From the NCBI GenBank assembly GCA_964252015.1, contig CAXULW010000007.1, positions 62,001-126,000 of the forward strand: a DNA stretch of 64,000 nt, in the 5' to 3' direction. The notes under the pieces are model-generated. The model was given only the letters and a program-made list of their open reading frames with translations, was not told the DNA's origin and did not search any database. The stretch is from CAXSBR01 sp964252015 (GTDB lineage: Bacteria; Actinomycetota; Actinomycetes; Mycobacteriales; Jatrophihabitantaceae). The position numbers and the translations under genes are program-made. This document shows positions 17,073 through 25,424 of the stretch, piece by piece (position 1 is the stretch's first letter; every line of letters begins with the position of its first letter).

Positions 17073-17947
17073 CCAGATTGGCCGCCCGCCGAGCCAACCT
17101 CGGGACCTCCGGATGGATAGCGACGACCATCCTGACGCTGGTTGTGGGGTGCGCGGTTTTCGCGTCGTTTATTGCGCCGCACAATCCGGATACCGGGAGC
17201 TTGCTCGACGCCTTTGAAGGCCCGACCGGCGCCCACCTGCTGGGAACGGACTCAACTGGACGTGACATCGCGTCGCGGCTCATCTACGGCGCGCAAACCA
17301 GTCTTGCGGGGCCGGCGGCGATCATCATCCTGTCGCTACTCATCGGCGTGCCGATCGCGCTCGCCGCCGCCTGGCGCGGGGGCGCGGTGGCCTTCCTCGT
17401 CAACCGGCTGCTCGACATCATCTTCGCGATCCCTGGTTTGCTCCTCGCCATTCTGACGGTGTCGCTATTCGGTGCCGGGCTCTGGCCAGCGGTCATCGCG
17501 CTCGCGGTCTCCTACGTCCCCTACGTCGCGCGAGTCGTGGTTGCCGCGGCCGAGCGGGAACGCCGTCTCGACTACGTCACGTCGCTCTCGGTGCAGGGCG
17601 TGGGGGTCTTTCGCATCACCGCCGGCCACATGTTGCGCAACCTCGCGCCGTTGATCGTCGGTCAGGCCACCGTCGCGTTTGCCTACGCCCTCGTTGACCT
17701 CGCGTCGCTCTCGTTCCTAGGGTTGGCGGTTCAGGCACCACGGGCGGACTGGGGTGTCATGGTCAGTGATCATGACGCGATCCTGCAGGGCCATCCGAAC
17801 CAAGCGATCGCGGCGAGTGTGGCCATCGTCGCGACCGTCCTCTCCCTCTTCACTCTCGGCGCCCGACTCTCCGGCGAGCAACCACGCCGCCGAGGACTCT
17901 CCCTTCCCCGACGTCCAGGGCGCACGCCGGTAGAGGTGACGTCATGA
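17069..17947 (+). CDS. ABC importer permease (DppC-like)
   Basis: Second permease of the peptide-type importer, 292 residues. After a first helix comes the DppC-specific 'HLLGTDSTGRDIASRLIYGA', a conserved stretch before the membrane domain; the coupling loop 'DYVTSLSVQGVGVFRITAGH' follows. Starts with GTG overlapping the previous stop and ends in ATGA overlap with the ATPase, so the operon is translationally coupled throughout. Confidence 0.88.
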   Translation: MTRLAARRANLGTSGWIATTILTLVVGCAVFASFIAPHNPDTGSLLDAFEGPTGAHLLGTDSTGRDIASRLIYGAQTSLAGPAAIIILSLLIGVPIALAAAWRGGAVAFLVNRLLDIIFAIPGLLLAILTVSLFGAGLWPAVIALAVSYVPYVARVVVAAAERERRLDYVTSLSVQGVGVFRITAGHMLRNLAPLIVGQATVAFAYALVDLASLSFLGLAVQAPRADWGVMVSDHDAILQGHPNQAIAASVAIVATVLSLFTLGARLSGEQPRRRGLSLPRRPGRTPVEVTS

Positions 17948-18999
17948 CACTCTTACCCGATCCTCACGGCGAACTGCTTCCCGCTCTGTCCATCGAGAAC
18001 CTGCGGCTCACGGTGCGCGGACCGAGATCCGATGCCAAAGTATTGCTCGGAGTCGACCTCGAAGTAGGTCGTGGTGAATCGCTCGGGCTCGTCGGCGAAT
18101 CGGGTTCCGGGAAATCCATGACCCTGCGCGCGATCACCGCGCTGGGCCCGCCCGGTTCGCGAGTGTCCGGATCGATTCGCGTGGCCGGCACAGACGTGCT
18201 CGCGGCCAGTGGACGCACCCTTCGTCGGCTCCGCGGCCGTGAAGTCGGGCTGATATTCCAGGACCCGCGCAGCGCGATCAACCCCACCCGACGCATTGGG
18301 GACTTTCTCTTGGAGGCCTGCCGCGATGCCGGTGACGATCTGGCCGCGGCACGGGCGCGCGCGGTGGAGTTGCTACACGGCATGGGCATCCCCGATGCGG
18401 AACGACGTATGAAGCAACACCCGTTCGAGCTCTCCGGTGGTCTACTGCAACGCATCATGATTGCGTCTGTTCTACTTCCTCGACCGACGCTCATTCTGGC
18501 CGATGAGCCGACCACCGCCCTCGACGTCACCACCCAATCCGATGTGCTCGTACTCACCGACGATCTCCGTCGCGCGCAGGGCACCGCCATGGTCTTCGTC
18601 AGCCATGACCTCGACCTGGCACTGGCCGTCTGCACTCGGGTCGCAGTCATGTACGCCGGGATGATCGTCGAGACCGGCACCGCCCAGGGACTGCGGGACC
18701 AACCGCGCCACCCGTACACGATCGGGCTCCTCGGCTCCCGGCCACCGCTCGATCGGCGTCTGGACCGGATTCCGGCAATCCCGGGAATCCCGTTGGCCGC
18801 AGCAAGCTATGCCTCGGGCTGCCCGTTCCTCGATCGGTGCCCGATCCGCCTCGAGCGATGCCGACGAGAGCTGCCAGCCTTGGTGCCGACGTCCACCGGA
18901 AGCGCCCGTTGCCACCGCTCCACTGAAATCGCATCGGGCGCCATCTCGATCGACTTCAGCGCTACCGGATCCGCAGGAGCGGTAGGCGACGCGCAATGA
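17944..18999 (+). CDS. ABC importer ATPase (DppD-like)
   Basis: First of two ATPases of the importer, 351 residues. Walker A 'GESGSGKS', Q-loop 'IFQDPRSAINPTRRIG', signature 'ELSGGLLQR', Walker B 'LILADEPTTALD' and H-loop 'VSHDLDLA' are all present. The C-terminal extension has the Cys-rich oligopeptide-transporter segment ('GCPFLDRCPIRLERCR'), seen in DppD/OppD proteins, which can hold an iron-sulfur cluster. The signature LSGGLLQR departs from the common LSGGQxQR by Leu at the first Q position; the partner ATPase has the standard form. Confidence 0.9.
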   Translation: MTLLPDPHGELLPALSIENLRLTVRGPRSDAKVLLGVDLEVGRGESLGLVGESGSGKSMTLRAITALGPPGSRVSGSIRVAGTDVLAASGRTLRRLRGREVGLIFQDPRSAINPTRRIGDFLLEACRDAGDDLAAARARAVELLHGMGIPDAERRMKQHPFELSGGLLQRIMIASVLLPRPTLILADEPTTALDVTTQSDVLVLTDDLRRAQGTAMVFVSHDLDLALAVCTRVAVMYAGMIVETGTAQGLRDQPRHPYTIGLLGSRPPLDRRLDRIPAIPGIPLAAASYASGCPFLDRCPIRLERCRRELPALVPTSTGSARCHRSTEIASGAISIDFSATGSAGAVGDAQ

Positions 19000-19778
19000 G
19001 CATCGTCGAGGTGAGTGGTCTGACGAAACGCTATGGCTCGAACGTCGTTCTGGATGACGTCAGTTTCTGCATCGATGAAGGACGGACTCTTGCTGTCGTG
19101 GGTGAATCCGGCGCCGGAAAGTCGACGATCGCGGCCATCGTCACCGGCTCCACGCCCGCCACCGCCGGCACCGTTGTCGTCGCCGGCGAAGGCCGGAGCC
19201 ACGGCAGCCGATCTACCCGACTGCGCCGCCGCCGCGGCAGGCAACTACAGCTGGTGGCACAAGATCCGTTCACCAGCCTCGACCCTCGCCAGGCCGTAGG
19301 GGCAGCCATCGCCGAGGTCATCGCGTTGCATGACACCCTGGATCGTCCCGCAAGGCGCGCGCGCGTGCTCGAACTCCTCGACGCCGTGGGACTCGCGGCA
19401 AGTCACGCCTCCGTCTATCCGAGACGCTTGTCCGGAGGTCAGCGACAACGAGTTGCGATTGCGCGCGCTCTCGCCGCCCGCCCCGCGGTGATCGTCTTGG
19501 ACGAAGCGGTCTCAGCCCTGGACGTCTCGGTACAAGCGCAGGTACTCAATCTCCTCGCAGACCTGCAGCGACGTACGAACACGGCCTACCTGTTCATCAC
19601 CCATGATCTTGGCGTCGTTCGGCAGATCGCGGACGACGTACTGGTGCTACGAGATGGACGCACTGTCGAGCAAGGTTCGGCGGACGACGTGCTGACCAGC
19701 CCCACAAGCCCTTACACCCAGGAACTCCTTGCGGCTACACCTCGCCCGGACTGGGTTCCACAGCGTCGCAATCATTGA
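18996..19778 (+). CDS. ABC importer ATPase (DppF-like)
   Basis: Second ATPase of the importer, 260 residues. Walker A 'GESGAGKS', Q-loop 'VAQDPFTSLDPRQ', signature 'LSGGQRQR', Walker B 'VIVLDEAVSALD' and H-loop 'ITHDLGVV' are complete. Walker B carries DEAVSALD, which is common in DppF-type proteins. It overlaps the previous gene as ATGA. It pairs with the preceding ATPase to energise uptake. It ends 104 bases before the mannitol-dehydrogenase-type gene, which may belong to the same transcript. Confidence 0.9.
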   Translation: MSIVEVSGLTKRYGSNVVLDDVSFCIDEGRTLAVVGESGAGKSTIAAIVTGSTPATAGTVVVAGEGRSHGSRSTRLRRRRGRQLQLVAQDPFTSLDPRQAVGAAIAEVIALHDTLDRPARRARVLELLDAVGLAASHASVYPRRLSGGQRQRVAIARALAARPAVIVLDEAVSALDVSVQAQVLNLLADLQRRTNTAYLFITHDLGVVRQIADDVLVLRDGRTVEQGSADDVLTSPTSPYTQELLAATPRPDWVPQRRNH

Positions 19779-19882
19779 GACCCGTACGTCAGAACGCACA
19801 GCCGATTGCCGAACCGAAACCCACCCACCGTGGGCGCGCCTCGTGCCCCAAACCGAGCAAAGAAGCCACCCAGAGAACCCCG

Positions 19883-21403
19883 ATGACGCAAACTCAGGAG
19901 AGTCCGGCAGGATCACCTGCCATGACCGCCCTGAACAACGCGACCCTCGCCAACCTCTCGACGCTCCTGCCCGGCCCGCGGTACGACCGGAGCACAGTGA
20001 CGACGGGGATCGTGCACATCGGCGTCGGTGGGTTCCACCGATCCCACCAAGCCGTCTATGTCGATGACCTCCTGAACGCGGGCTACGGCACGGAATGGGG
20101 GATCTGCGGCGTCGGGCTGCTGCCGGGCGATGAACGCATGCGCGAGGTGATGGACGCTCAGGACGGTCTGTACACCGTGGTGACCAAGCACGCCGACGGC
20201 TACTTGGAACCGCGCATCGTCGGGTCGATGGTCGGCTACCTGTTCGCGCCCGACGACGTCGAAGCGGTGATCGAGAAGATGGCCGACCCCGCCGTCCGGA
20301 TCGTCTCGCTGACCATCACCGAGGGCGGGTACGGCCTGGACGGGGAAGGCCAATTCGATCCCAGCACGAAAGCCATAGCTGCTGATCTCGAGCCCGACGC
20401 CGTGCCTCGGACCGCGTTCGGCCTCATCACGGAAGCACTCAGGCGTCGACGCGACCGTGGGATCGATGCCTTCACGGTCATGTCGTGCGACAACATCGAA
20501 GGGAACGGTCACGTCGTCTCGCGCGTCCTCACCGGGTTCGCCGAGCGCAAGGACGCGGAGCTGGGTGCGTGGATCGCTGAGCACGTCCTATTCCCGAACT
20601 CGATGGTCGACCGCATCACCCCGGTCACGACTGACGACGACCGCGCGGAGCTGGCCGACCGGTTCGGAATCGGCGACGGATGGCCGGTCGTGGCCGAGCC
20701 GTTCACGCAGTGGGTGCTCGAAGATCACTTCGGCGCGGGCCGGCCGCCGTTTGAACGGGTCGGGGTCCAGGTAGTCGACGACGTCGAACCGTACGAGCTG
20801 ATGAAGCTGCGCCTGCTCAACGCCAGTCACCAGTCGCTGGCCTACCCGGCCTATCTAGCGGGCTTTCAATACGTTCACGAAGCGGCGCAGGACCCGGTGA
20901 TTGTGCGGTTCCTGCTCGACTACATGCGCATCGAAGCCGTGCCGACCCTCCGGCCGGTCCCGGGGATCGACCTCGACGCCTACACCGAGCAACTGATCGA
21001 ACGCTTCGCCAACCCGGGTGTGCGGGACACCGTCGCCCGGCTGTGCACCAACAGCTCCGACATGATCCCCAAGTTCCTGTTGCCGGTTGTGCGCGCTCAA
21101 CTCGACGCCGGCGGGCCGATCGAGCGGGCGGCTTCAGCGATCGCGTTCTGGGCGCGTTACGCGCAAGGAACGGACGAACACGGCAACCCGATCGAGGTGG
21201 TCGACCACCGGCGGGACGACGTGATGGCGGCCGCTCAGCGCGATATCGACGAACCCGGCAGCTTCCTCGACCAGCCCGCAGTCTTCGCTGACCTGGGCCA
21301 GAACCCCCATCTGCGTAAGACGTACATCGACGCGATCACCGTCGTCCGGGAATTCGGTGTCCGTGCTGCTCTGGCCCGGATTACCGAGCAGCCGGAGGTC
21401 TGA
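19883..21403 (+). CDS. Mannitol dehydrogenase family protein (polyol/uronate oxidoreductase)
   Basis: About 506 residues, matching long-chain polyol dehydrogenases: NAD-binding turn 'IVHIGVGGFHRSHQAVY', 'SCDNIEGNGHV', and the catalytic region 'ELMKLRLLNASHQSLAY' containing the conserved Lys and His. These enzymes interconvert ketoses and polyols (fructose/mannitol) or uronates. Two starts are possible: ATG 19883 (used here, 506 residues) and ATG 19922 (493 residues, closer to the domain). GGCAGG/CCTGCC forms a small hairpin at 19906-19921 directly before the second ATG. Its place behind the ABC importer suggests it could act on an imported polyol, but the importer class is usually for peptides. 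Confidence 0.85.
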   Translation: MTQTQESPAGSPAMTALNNATLANLSTLLPGPRYDRSTVTTGIVHIGVGGFHRSHQAVYVDDLLNAGYGTEWGICGVGLLPGDERMREVMDAQDGLYTVVTKHADGYLEPRIVGSMVGYLFAPDDVEAVIEKMADPAVRIVSLTITEGGYGLDGEGQFDPSTKAIAADLEPDAVPRTAFGLITEALRRRRDRGIDAFTVMSCDNIEGNGHVVSRVLTGFAERKDAELGAWIAEHVLFPNSMVDRITPVTTDDDRAELADRFGIGDGWPVVAEPFTQWVLEDHFGAGRPPFERVGVQVVDDVEPYELMKLRLLNASHQSLAYPAYLAGFQYVHEAAQDPVIVRFLLDYMRIEAVPTLRPVPGIDLDAYTEQLIERFANPGVRDTVARLCTNSSDMIPKFLLPVVRAQLDAGGPIERAASAIAFWARYAQGTDEHGNPIEVVDHRRDDVMAAAQRDIDEPGSFLDQPAVFADLGQNPHLRKTYIDAITVVREFGVRAALARITEQPEV

Positions 21404-21407
21404 CGGG

Positions 21408-21845
21408 TTGTCACGTGCTGATGTGGACGTCGACGGACGGGTGCGGGCGCTGCTCCTGGAGGCATTCGAGTGCGCGCGTAACGGGGACACGTCCCGGCTG
21501 GCCGAACTGCTCAACCTCGGCGTGTCGGTAAATCTGACCAACGACAAGGGCGACACCCTGTTGATCCTGGCCGCGTACCACCGTCAGCCCCGCGCCGTGA
21601 ACCTGCTGCTGGAACGCGGCGCCGACGTTGATCGCGCCAACGACAACGGCCAGACCGCGCTCGGTGCCGCCGCGTTCCGGCAGGACGTAGCGGCAGTCGA
21701 GGCCTTGCTGGGCGCCGGCGCAGATCCCGACGCCGGCGCCCGTTCCGCTCGAACTGTCACGCAGTTCTTCGGACTGGAGGCAATCTCAGCACTCCTGCCC
21801 GAAGCCGTTACGGGCGAGAGGGATCAGACCGACGGCGGCACCTGA
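21408..21845 (+). CDS. Ankyrin repeat protein beside catalase
   Basis: A 145-residue protein made of ankyrin repeats: 'NDKGDTLLILAAYHRQPRAVNLLLERGADVD' and 'NDNGQTALGAAAFRQDVAAVEALLGAGADPD' are two full units (cited in pieces: GDTLLILAAYHRQ, NLLLERGADV, GQTALGAAAFRQD, EALLGAGADPD). TTG 21408 lies 9 bases after GGAGG; GTG 21423 is the alternative. Its 3' end overlaps the convergent catalase gene by 22 bases. Ankyrin proteins next to catalases are known, for example AnkB with KatB in Pseudomonas aeruginosa, where the partner supports catalase function. A similar role here is inference. Confidence 0.82.
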   Translation: MSRADVDVDGRVRALLLEAFECARNGDTSRLAELLNLGVSVNLTNDKGDTLLILAAYHRQPRAVNLLLERGADVDRANDNGQTALGAAAFRQDVAAVEALLGAGADPDAGARSARTVTQFFGLEAISALLPEAVTGERDQTDGGT

Positions 21846-23938
21846 GACGCCATCACGAACGGGGCCCGCGTCCACGCTCGGTGCAGACCCAGCGCGGTAA
21901 CCAGGTCCTTGGTGAACGCGCGGTCGACCGAGGCGCCGATCGACACGCCTTCGCCATCAAGGGGGATGCCGGCTCCGGTGAGAATCGCCCCGCCGTCGCC
22001 CCAGGCGGCCATCGCCTTGCAGTGGCGGTACGCCTCCTGGAGGAAGATGGTCTGCTTGATGTCCCCGGTCGGTGTGGTGCCGTCGGCCACCACGATCGCG
22101 TCGAACTCGATCGAGCGGGCCGTCAACGACGTGCGATCGACGGTGACGGTGGTACGGCCCTTCTTCAGCAGGCCGCCGACGTTGGCCAGGACCAGCACGG
22201 TGACGCCCAGCTTTCCGGCCGCCGTCTTGAGCTTGTTGATGCCAGAGAGGTCCGAGCCGGAATCGGCGATGACGCAGATCTTGCGCCCAGCGATCGGGCC
22301 GGGCGTCGTGACGACCTGTGACAGCGCCGGTGAGACGACGACGTCCTCGGCCGGACTGCCGGTGGGCGCGGGCAGCCCGAGTCCGGCCGCGACCTGAGCG
22401 CACAGGTCGGCGTCGACGTTGGCCAGTACGGCGAGCTCGCGCTCCTTGATGGCCTGCTCGAAGACCTTGCCGAGCTCGAAGGTGAACGCCTCGACGATGT
22501 GGGCCTGCTCCAGCGGGGTCATGCTGCGGTAGAACATCGTCACCTGCGAGAAGTGATCGTCGAACGACACCGGGTTGGCCCGCATGGCCGCGCCCTCGAT
22601 CAGACGCGGCGTCTGCACGTAACCGCCTTCGTCGGCGCTGGCCACGAGGGGCGCACCGCCGTCGATGCTATTGGGCCGGTACGGCGCGAGCCCGGTGTGG
22701 ATCGCGGTCTGGTGCATGCCGTCGCGCAGCATGTCGTTGATGGGCGCATGCGCGCGGTTGATCGGCAGCTGCGGGAAGTTCGGTCCGCCGAGGCGGGTGA
22801 GCTGGGTGTCGAGGTAGGAGAACAGCCGGGCTTGCAGCAGCGGGTCGTTGGTGACCTCGATGCCGGGTACGAGGTGGCCGGAGTGGAACGCGACCTGCTC
22901 GGTCTCCGCAAAGTAATTGGTGGTGTTCCGGTTCAGCGTGAGCTTGCCGATGAGCTGCACCGGTACGAGCTCCTCCGGCACGATCTTGGTCGGATCGAGC
23001 AGGTCGAGCCCGCCAAACGTCTCGGTGCCGTCGTCGGGCATGACCTGGATGCCCAGCTCGTACTCGAGGAAGGCGCCGGCCTCGATCCCGTCGGCCATGT
23101 CGCGACGGTGGAAGTCGGGGTCGAAACCGGCCGCGAGCTGGGCCTCCTCCCACACCAACGAATGCACGCCCGCCACGGGCTTCCAGTGGAACTTCACCAG
23201 GCTCGTCTCGCCGGCCGCGTTGACCAGGCGGAAGGTGTGGACGCCAAAACCTTCCATGGTCCGGTACGAACGCGGGATGCCCCGGTCGGACATGTTCCAC
23301 ATGACGTGGTGGGTGGCTTCGGTGTGCAGCGAGACGAAGTCCCAGAACGTGTCGTGCGCGGACTGGGCCTGCGGGATCTCGCGATCCGGGTGCGGTTTGG
23401 CCGCGTGGATGATGTCGGGAAACTTGATGCCGTCCTGGATGAAGAACACCGGCATGTTGTTGCCGACCAAGTCGAACGTGCCCTCGTCGGTGTAGAACTT
23501 GACCGCGAAACCGCGGGTGTCGCGCGCGGTGTCGGCTGAACCGCGCGATCCGAGCACGGTGGAGAACCGGCAGAAGACGTCGGTGGTCTGACCTTTTTCG
23601 GCGAGAAAACCGGCCTTGGTGACGGACGCGGCGTTGCCGTAGGACTCGAAGATGCCGTGGGCTGCGGCGCCGCGGGCGTGCACCACCCGCTCCGGGATCC
23701 GCTCGTGATCGAAGTGGGTGATCTTCTCGCGCAGGTGGAAGTCCTCGAGCAGGCTCGGCCCGCGGGGACCGGCCTTGAGGGAATGGTCGGTGTCGGGCAA
23801 TCGCAAGCCCTGAGCGGTGGTCAGGAAGTCTCCGGCCTGGGCGCGCGCGTCGATGGACGGAACTGCTTCCGTCTCGACGACGCCCGTCGGGCTACTGAGG
23901 GCAGGGGCGGACTGGTCGGCTTTGCGGCGAGGAGCCAC
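21824..23938 (-). CDS. katE: Large-subunit monofunctional catalase (HPII/KatE type)
   Basis: Catalase of 704 residues that decomposes hydrogen peroxide with heme. 'RVVHARGAAAHG' carries the distal His (~87), 'VGNNMPVFFIQDG' the distal Asn (~160), and 'ARLFSYLDTQ' the proximal heme Tyr (~375). The C-terminal ~150 residues ('GRKICVIADSGSDLSGI', 'AILTGAGIPLDGEGV') form the flavodoxin-like extension of the large-subunit class, clade 2. GTG 23938 is chosen because GGAG sits 5 bases upstream. An OsmC peroxidase gene follows upstream on the same strand. Confidence 0.95.
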   Translation of the reverse strand: MAPRRKADQSAPALSSPTGVVETEAVPSIDARAQAGDFLTTAQGLRLPDTDHSLKAGPRGPSLLEDFHLREKITHFDHERIPERVVHARGAAAHGIFESYGNAASVTKAGFLAEKGQTTDVFCRFSTVLGSRGSADTARDTRGFAVKFYTDEGTFDLVGNNMPVFFIQDGIKFPDIIHAAKPHPDREIPQAQSAHDTFWDFVSLHTEATHHVMWNMSDRGIPRSYRTMEGFGVHTFRLVNAAGETSLVKFHWKPVAGVHSLVWEEAQLAAGFDPDFHRRDMADGIEAGAFLEYELGIQVMPDDGTETFGGLDLLDPTKIVPEELVPVQLIGKLTLNRNTTNYFAETEQVAFHSGHLVPGIEVTNDPLLQARLFSYLDTQLTRLGGPNFPQLPINRAHAPINDMLRDGMHQTAIHTGLAPYRPNSIDGGAPLVASADEGGYVQTPRLIEGAAMRANPVSFDDHFSQVTMFYRSMTPLEQAHIVEAFTFELGKVFEQAIKERELAVLANVDADLCAQVAAGLGLPAPTGSPAEDVVVSPALSQVVTTPGPIAGRKICVIADSGSDLSGINKLKTAAGKLGVTVLVLANVGGLLKKGRTTVTVDRTSLTARSIEFDAIVVADGTTPTGDIKQTIFLQEAYRHCKAMAAWGDGGAILTGAGIPLDGEGVSIGASVDRAFTKDLVTALGLHRAWTRAPFVMASQVPPSV

Positions 23939-24132
23939 GTCATCTCCGAAGGTGCGGGTGGAGCAGGAGGCGACCGGTTGCACCTGTGCTCAAACCTAAC
24001 CCCGACGTCGAGGATAGGAAACAGGGGTCGGCAAACGGCGCCGACCTCGTCCGTGAGCGGCTGGTTCGCAGGTCGCGGCCCAGGTTCAAAGTGCTCAGGT
24101 TCGAAACGGTCTGCGACGCGCGTTGCCCCGCC

Positions 24133-24187
24133 TTGCTGGTCGACCGGCTGCCTGGCCGGGGACCCGATGGGTCGGGTCGACCAGCAA
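24133..24187. repeat. Strong inverted repeat downstream of osmC-like gene
   Basis: TTGCTGGTCGACC at 24133-24145 and its exact complement at 24175-24187 flank a GC-rich centre containing a second small hairpin (GACCC-GAT-GGGTC, 24161-24173). It lies 11 bases after the osmC-like stop (24199, minus strand) and could terminate that transcript. The arms contain the SalI-type palindrome GTCGAC. Alternatively it is a dispersed palindromic element. Confidence 0.6.
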
Positions 24188-24198
24188 AGCCGGCGTTC

Positions 24199-24639
24199 CT
24201 AGCTTTCCAGGGTGGCGTCGAGGGTGATGTCGACCCCGGTCAGGGCCTTGCTCACCGGGCAGGTGGCCTTGGCGTTCTCGGCGGCCGCGAGGAACTCGTC
24301 CGCGCTCAGCCCGTCGACCTCACCGCGCACGGTCAACGCGATGCCGGTGAGGCGGAACCCGCCATCCGGGTCGGGGCCGAGGGAGACCTTGGCCTCGACG
24401 TCGAGGGACTGCGGGGTGCCGCCGGCCTGGGCGAGCACGGCCGAGAGTTGCATCGCGTAGCAGGACGAGTGCGCGGCGGCGATCAGCTCCTCGGGGCTGG
24501 TGGTGCCGCCGGCGTCCTCGGCCGCCCGCTTCGGAAACGACACCTCGTAGGTACCGACGTGGGAGCTGCTGAGTTCGACCTGGCCGGAGCCGGTCTCGAG
24601 GGTGCCGTTCCAGGCGGTACGGCCGATGCGGGTTGGCAT
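24199..24639 (-). CDS. osmC: OsmC-family peroxidase
   Basis: OsmC proteins reduce organic hydroperoxides with two Cys. Both are present: 'HSSCYAM' near residue 60 and 'KATCPVSKAL' near 125, with the family pattern 'SPEELIAAAHSSCYAM'. Length 146 residues is normal. ATG 24639 is preceded by GGGAG. With the neighbouring catalase and ankyrin protein it makes an oxidative-stress island. The gene symbol is by family, not proven orthology; Ohr is the sister group, but the GTTSPEEL stretch favours the OsmC side. Confidence 0.88.
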   Translation of the reverse strand: MPTRIGRTAWNGTLETGSGQVELSSSHVGTYEVSFPKRAAEDAGGTTSPEELIAAAHSSCYAMQLSAVLAQAGGTPQSLDVEAKVSLGPDPDGGFRLTGIALTVRGEVDGLSADEFLAAAENAKATCPVSKALTGVDITLDATLES

Positions 24640-24772
24640 AGCGGTTCTCCCATTGGCGCAGCCCGTGCCGGGCCGGTCCGGTAGCGGTCGGTCAGATGCC
24701 GGCGACGTTACCGGGCCGGGCCGGGCTCAAGCCTCGCGCCCGACCTGGCGCGATCAGGGTTGGCCAGTTGAT

Positions 24773-25324
24773 TCACCATTGGTTGGACGCGGCGTCGAGG
24801 TCGGTCAGCACACCACGGCCGGCCAGCGGCGTCCCGGTGTACGCGATGGGCAGGCCGGTACGGCTGAGTGGCTCGGGATTGGTCGGCTCGATCCCGAGTG
24901 CGGTCGCGGTGAGCGGGGCCTCGCCGGGAAGGAGGCACTCGTTCAGTTCATCGGCCAGCTGTACCGCCGCGTCCAGGGCGGCAAGTTCGGTCTCGTAGTG
25001 CCCGACCAGGCGGATGTGGCTGGGCGTGTCGTGCAGGGCCGGGTCGACGACCATCGCCGTCCAGCACAGCTGGTCGACCGGTGCGGCCGCGAACACGCAG
25101 GCGGCGAGGGCGGACCGGCTCGTCTCGTCGAGGTCCGGTCGGCCGGACAGAGGATCGGCGTGCGCCGGCGTCGCGTCGCCGCTGGGGCCAATCGGCGGGT
25201 TGGCCGGCACTCGCTGCGCGGATGAGCGCGCTTGGTCGCCGCGACGTATGACGGCCCCAACCCCAACGCCGAGACCAACCCCGAGCGCAGCCACTGCCCC
25301 AATCATCGCGACCTCGTACCACAT
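24773..25324 (-). CDS. Small membrane-anchored protein of unknown function
   Basis: 183 residues. One N-terminal membrane helix ('MIGAVAALGVGLGVGVGAVI') is followed by a basic residue pair and a soluble domain of about 140 residues ('LAACVFAAAPVDQLCWTAMV', 'LVGHYETELAALDAAVQLAD'). ATG 25324 is supported by AGGGGGA 8 bases upstream. I do not recognise the soluble domain. It contains two Cys and is not Ser/Thr-rich. It stands alone between osmC and the S9 peptidase, both on the same strand. Confidence 0.65.
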   Translation of the reverse strand: MWYEVAMIGAVAALGVGLGVGVGAVIRRGDQARSSAQRVPANPPIGPSGDATPAHADPLSGRPDLDETSRSALAACVFAAAPVDQLCWTAMVVDPALHDTPSHIRLVGHYETELAALDAAVQLADELNECLLPGEAPLTATALGIEPTNPEPLSRTGLPIAYTGTPLAGRGVLTDLDAASNQW

Positions 25325-25424
25325 TCGGTTGTCCCCCTAGCGGACCCACTCTCAGATCCTGTGACTGAAGGAGCCGGAAACGGGGGAAGCGTGACGCGCC
25401 GCGCCGATATCCGCCGGTATTGGC

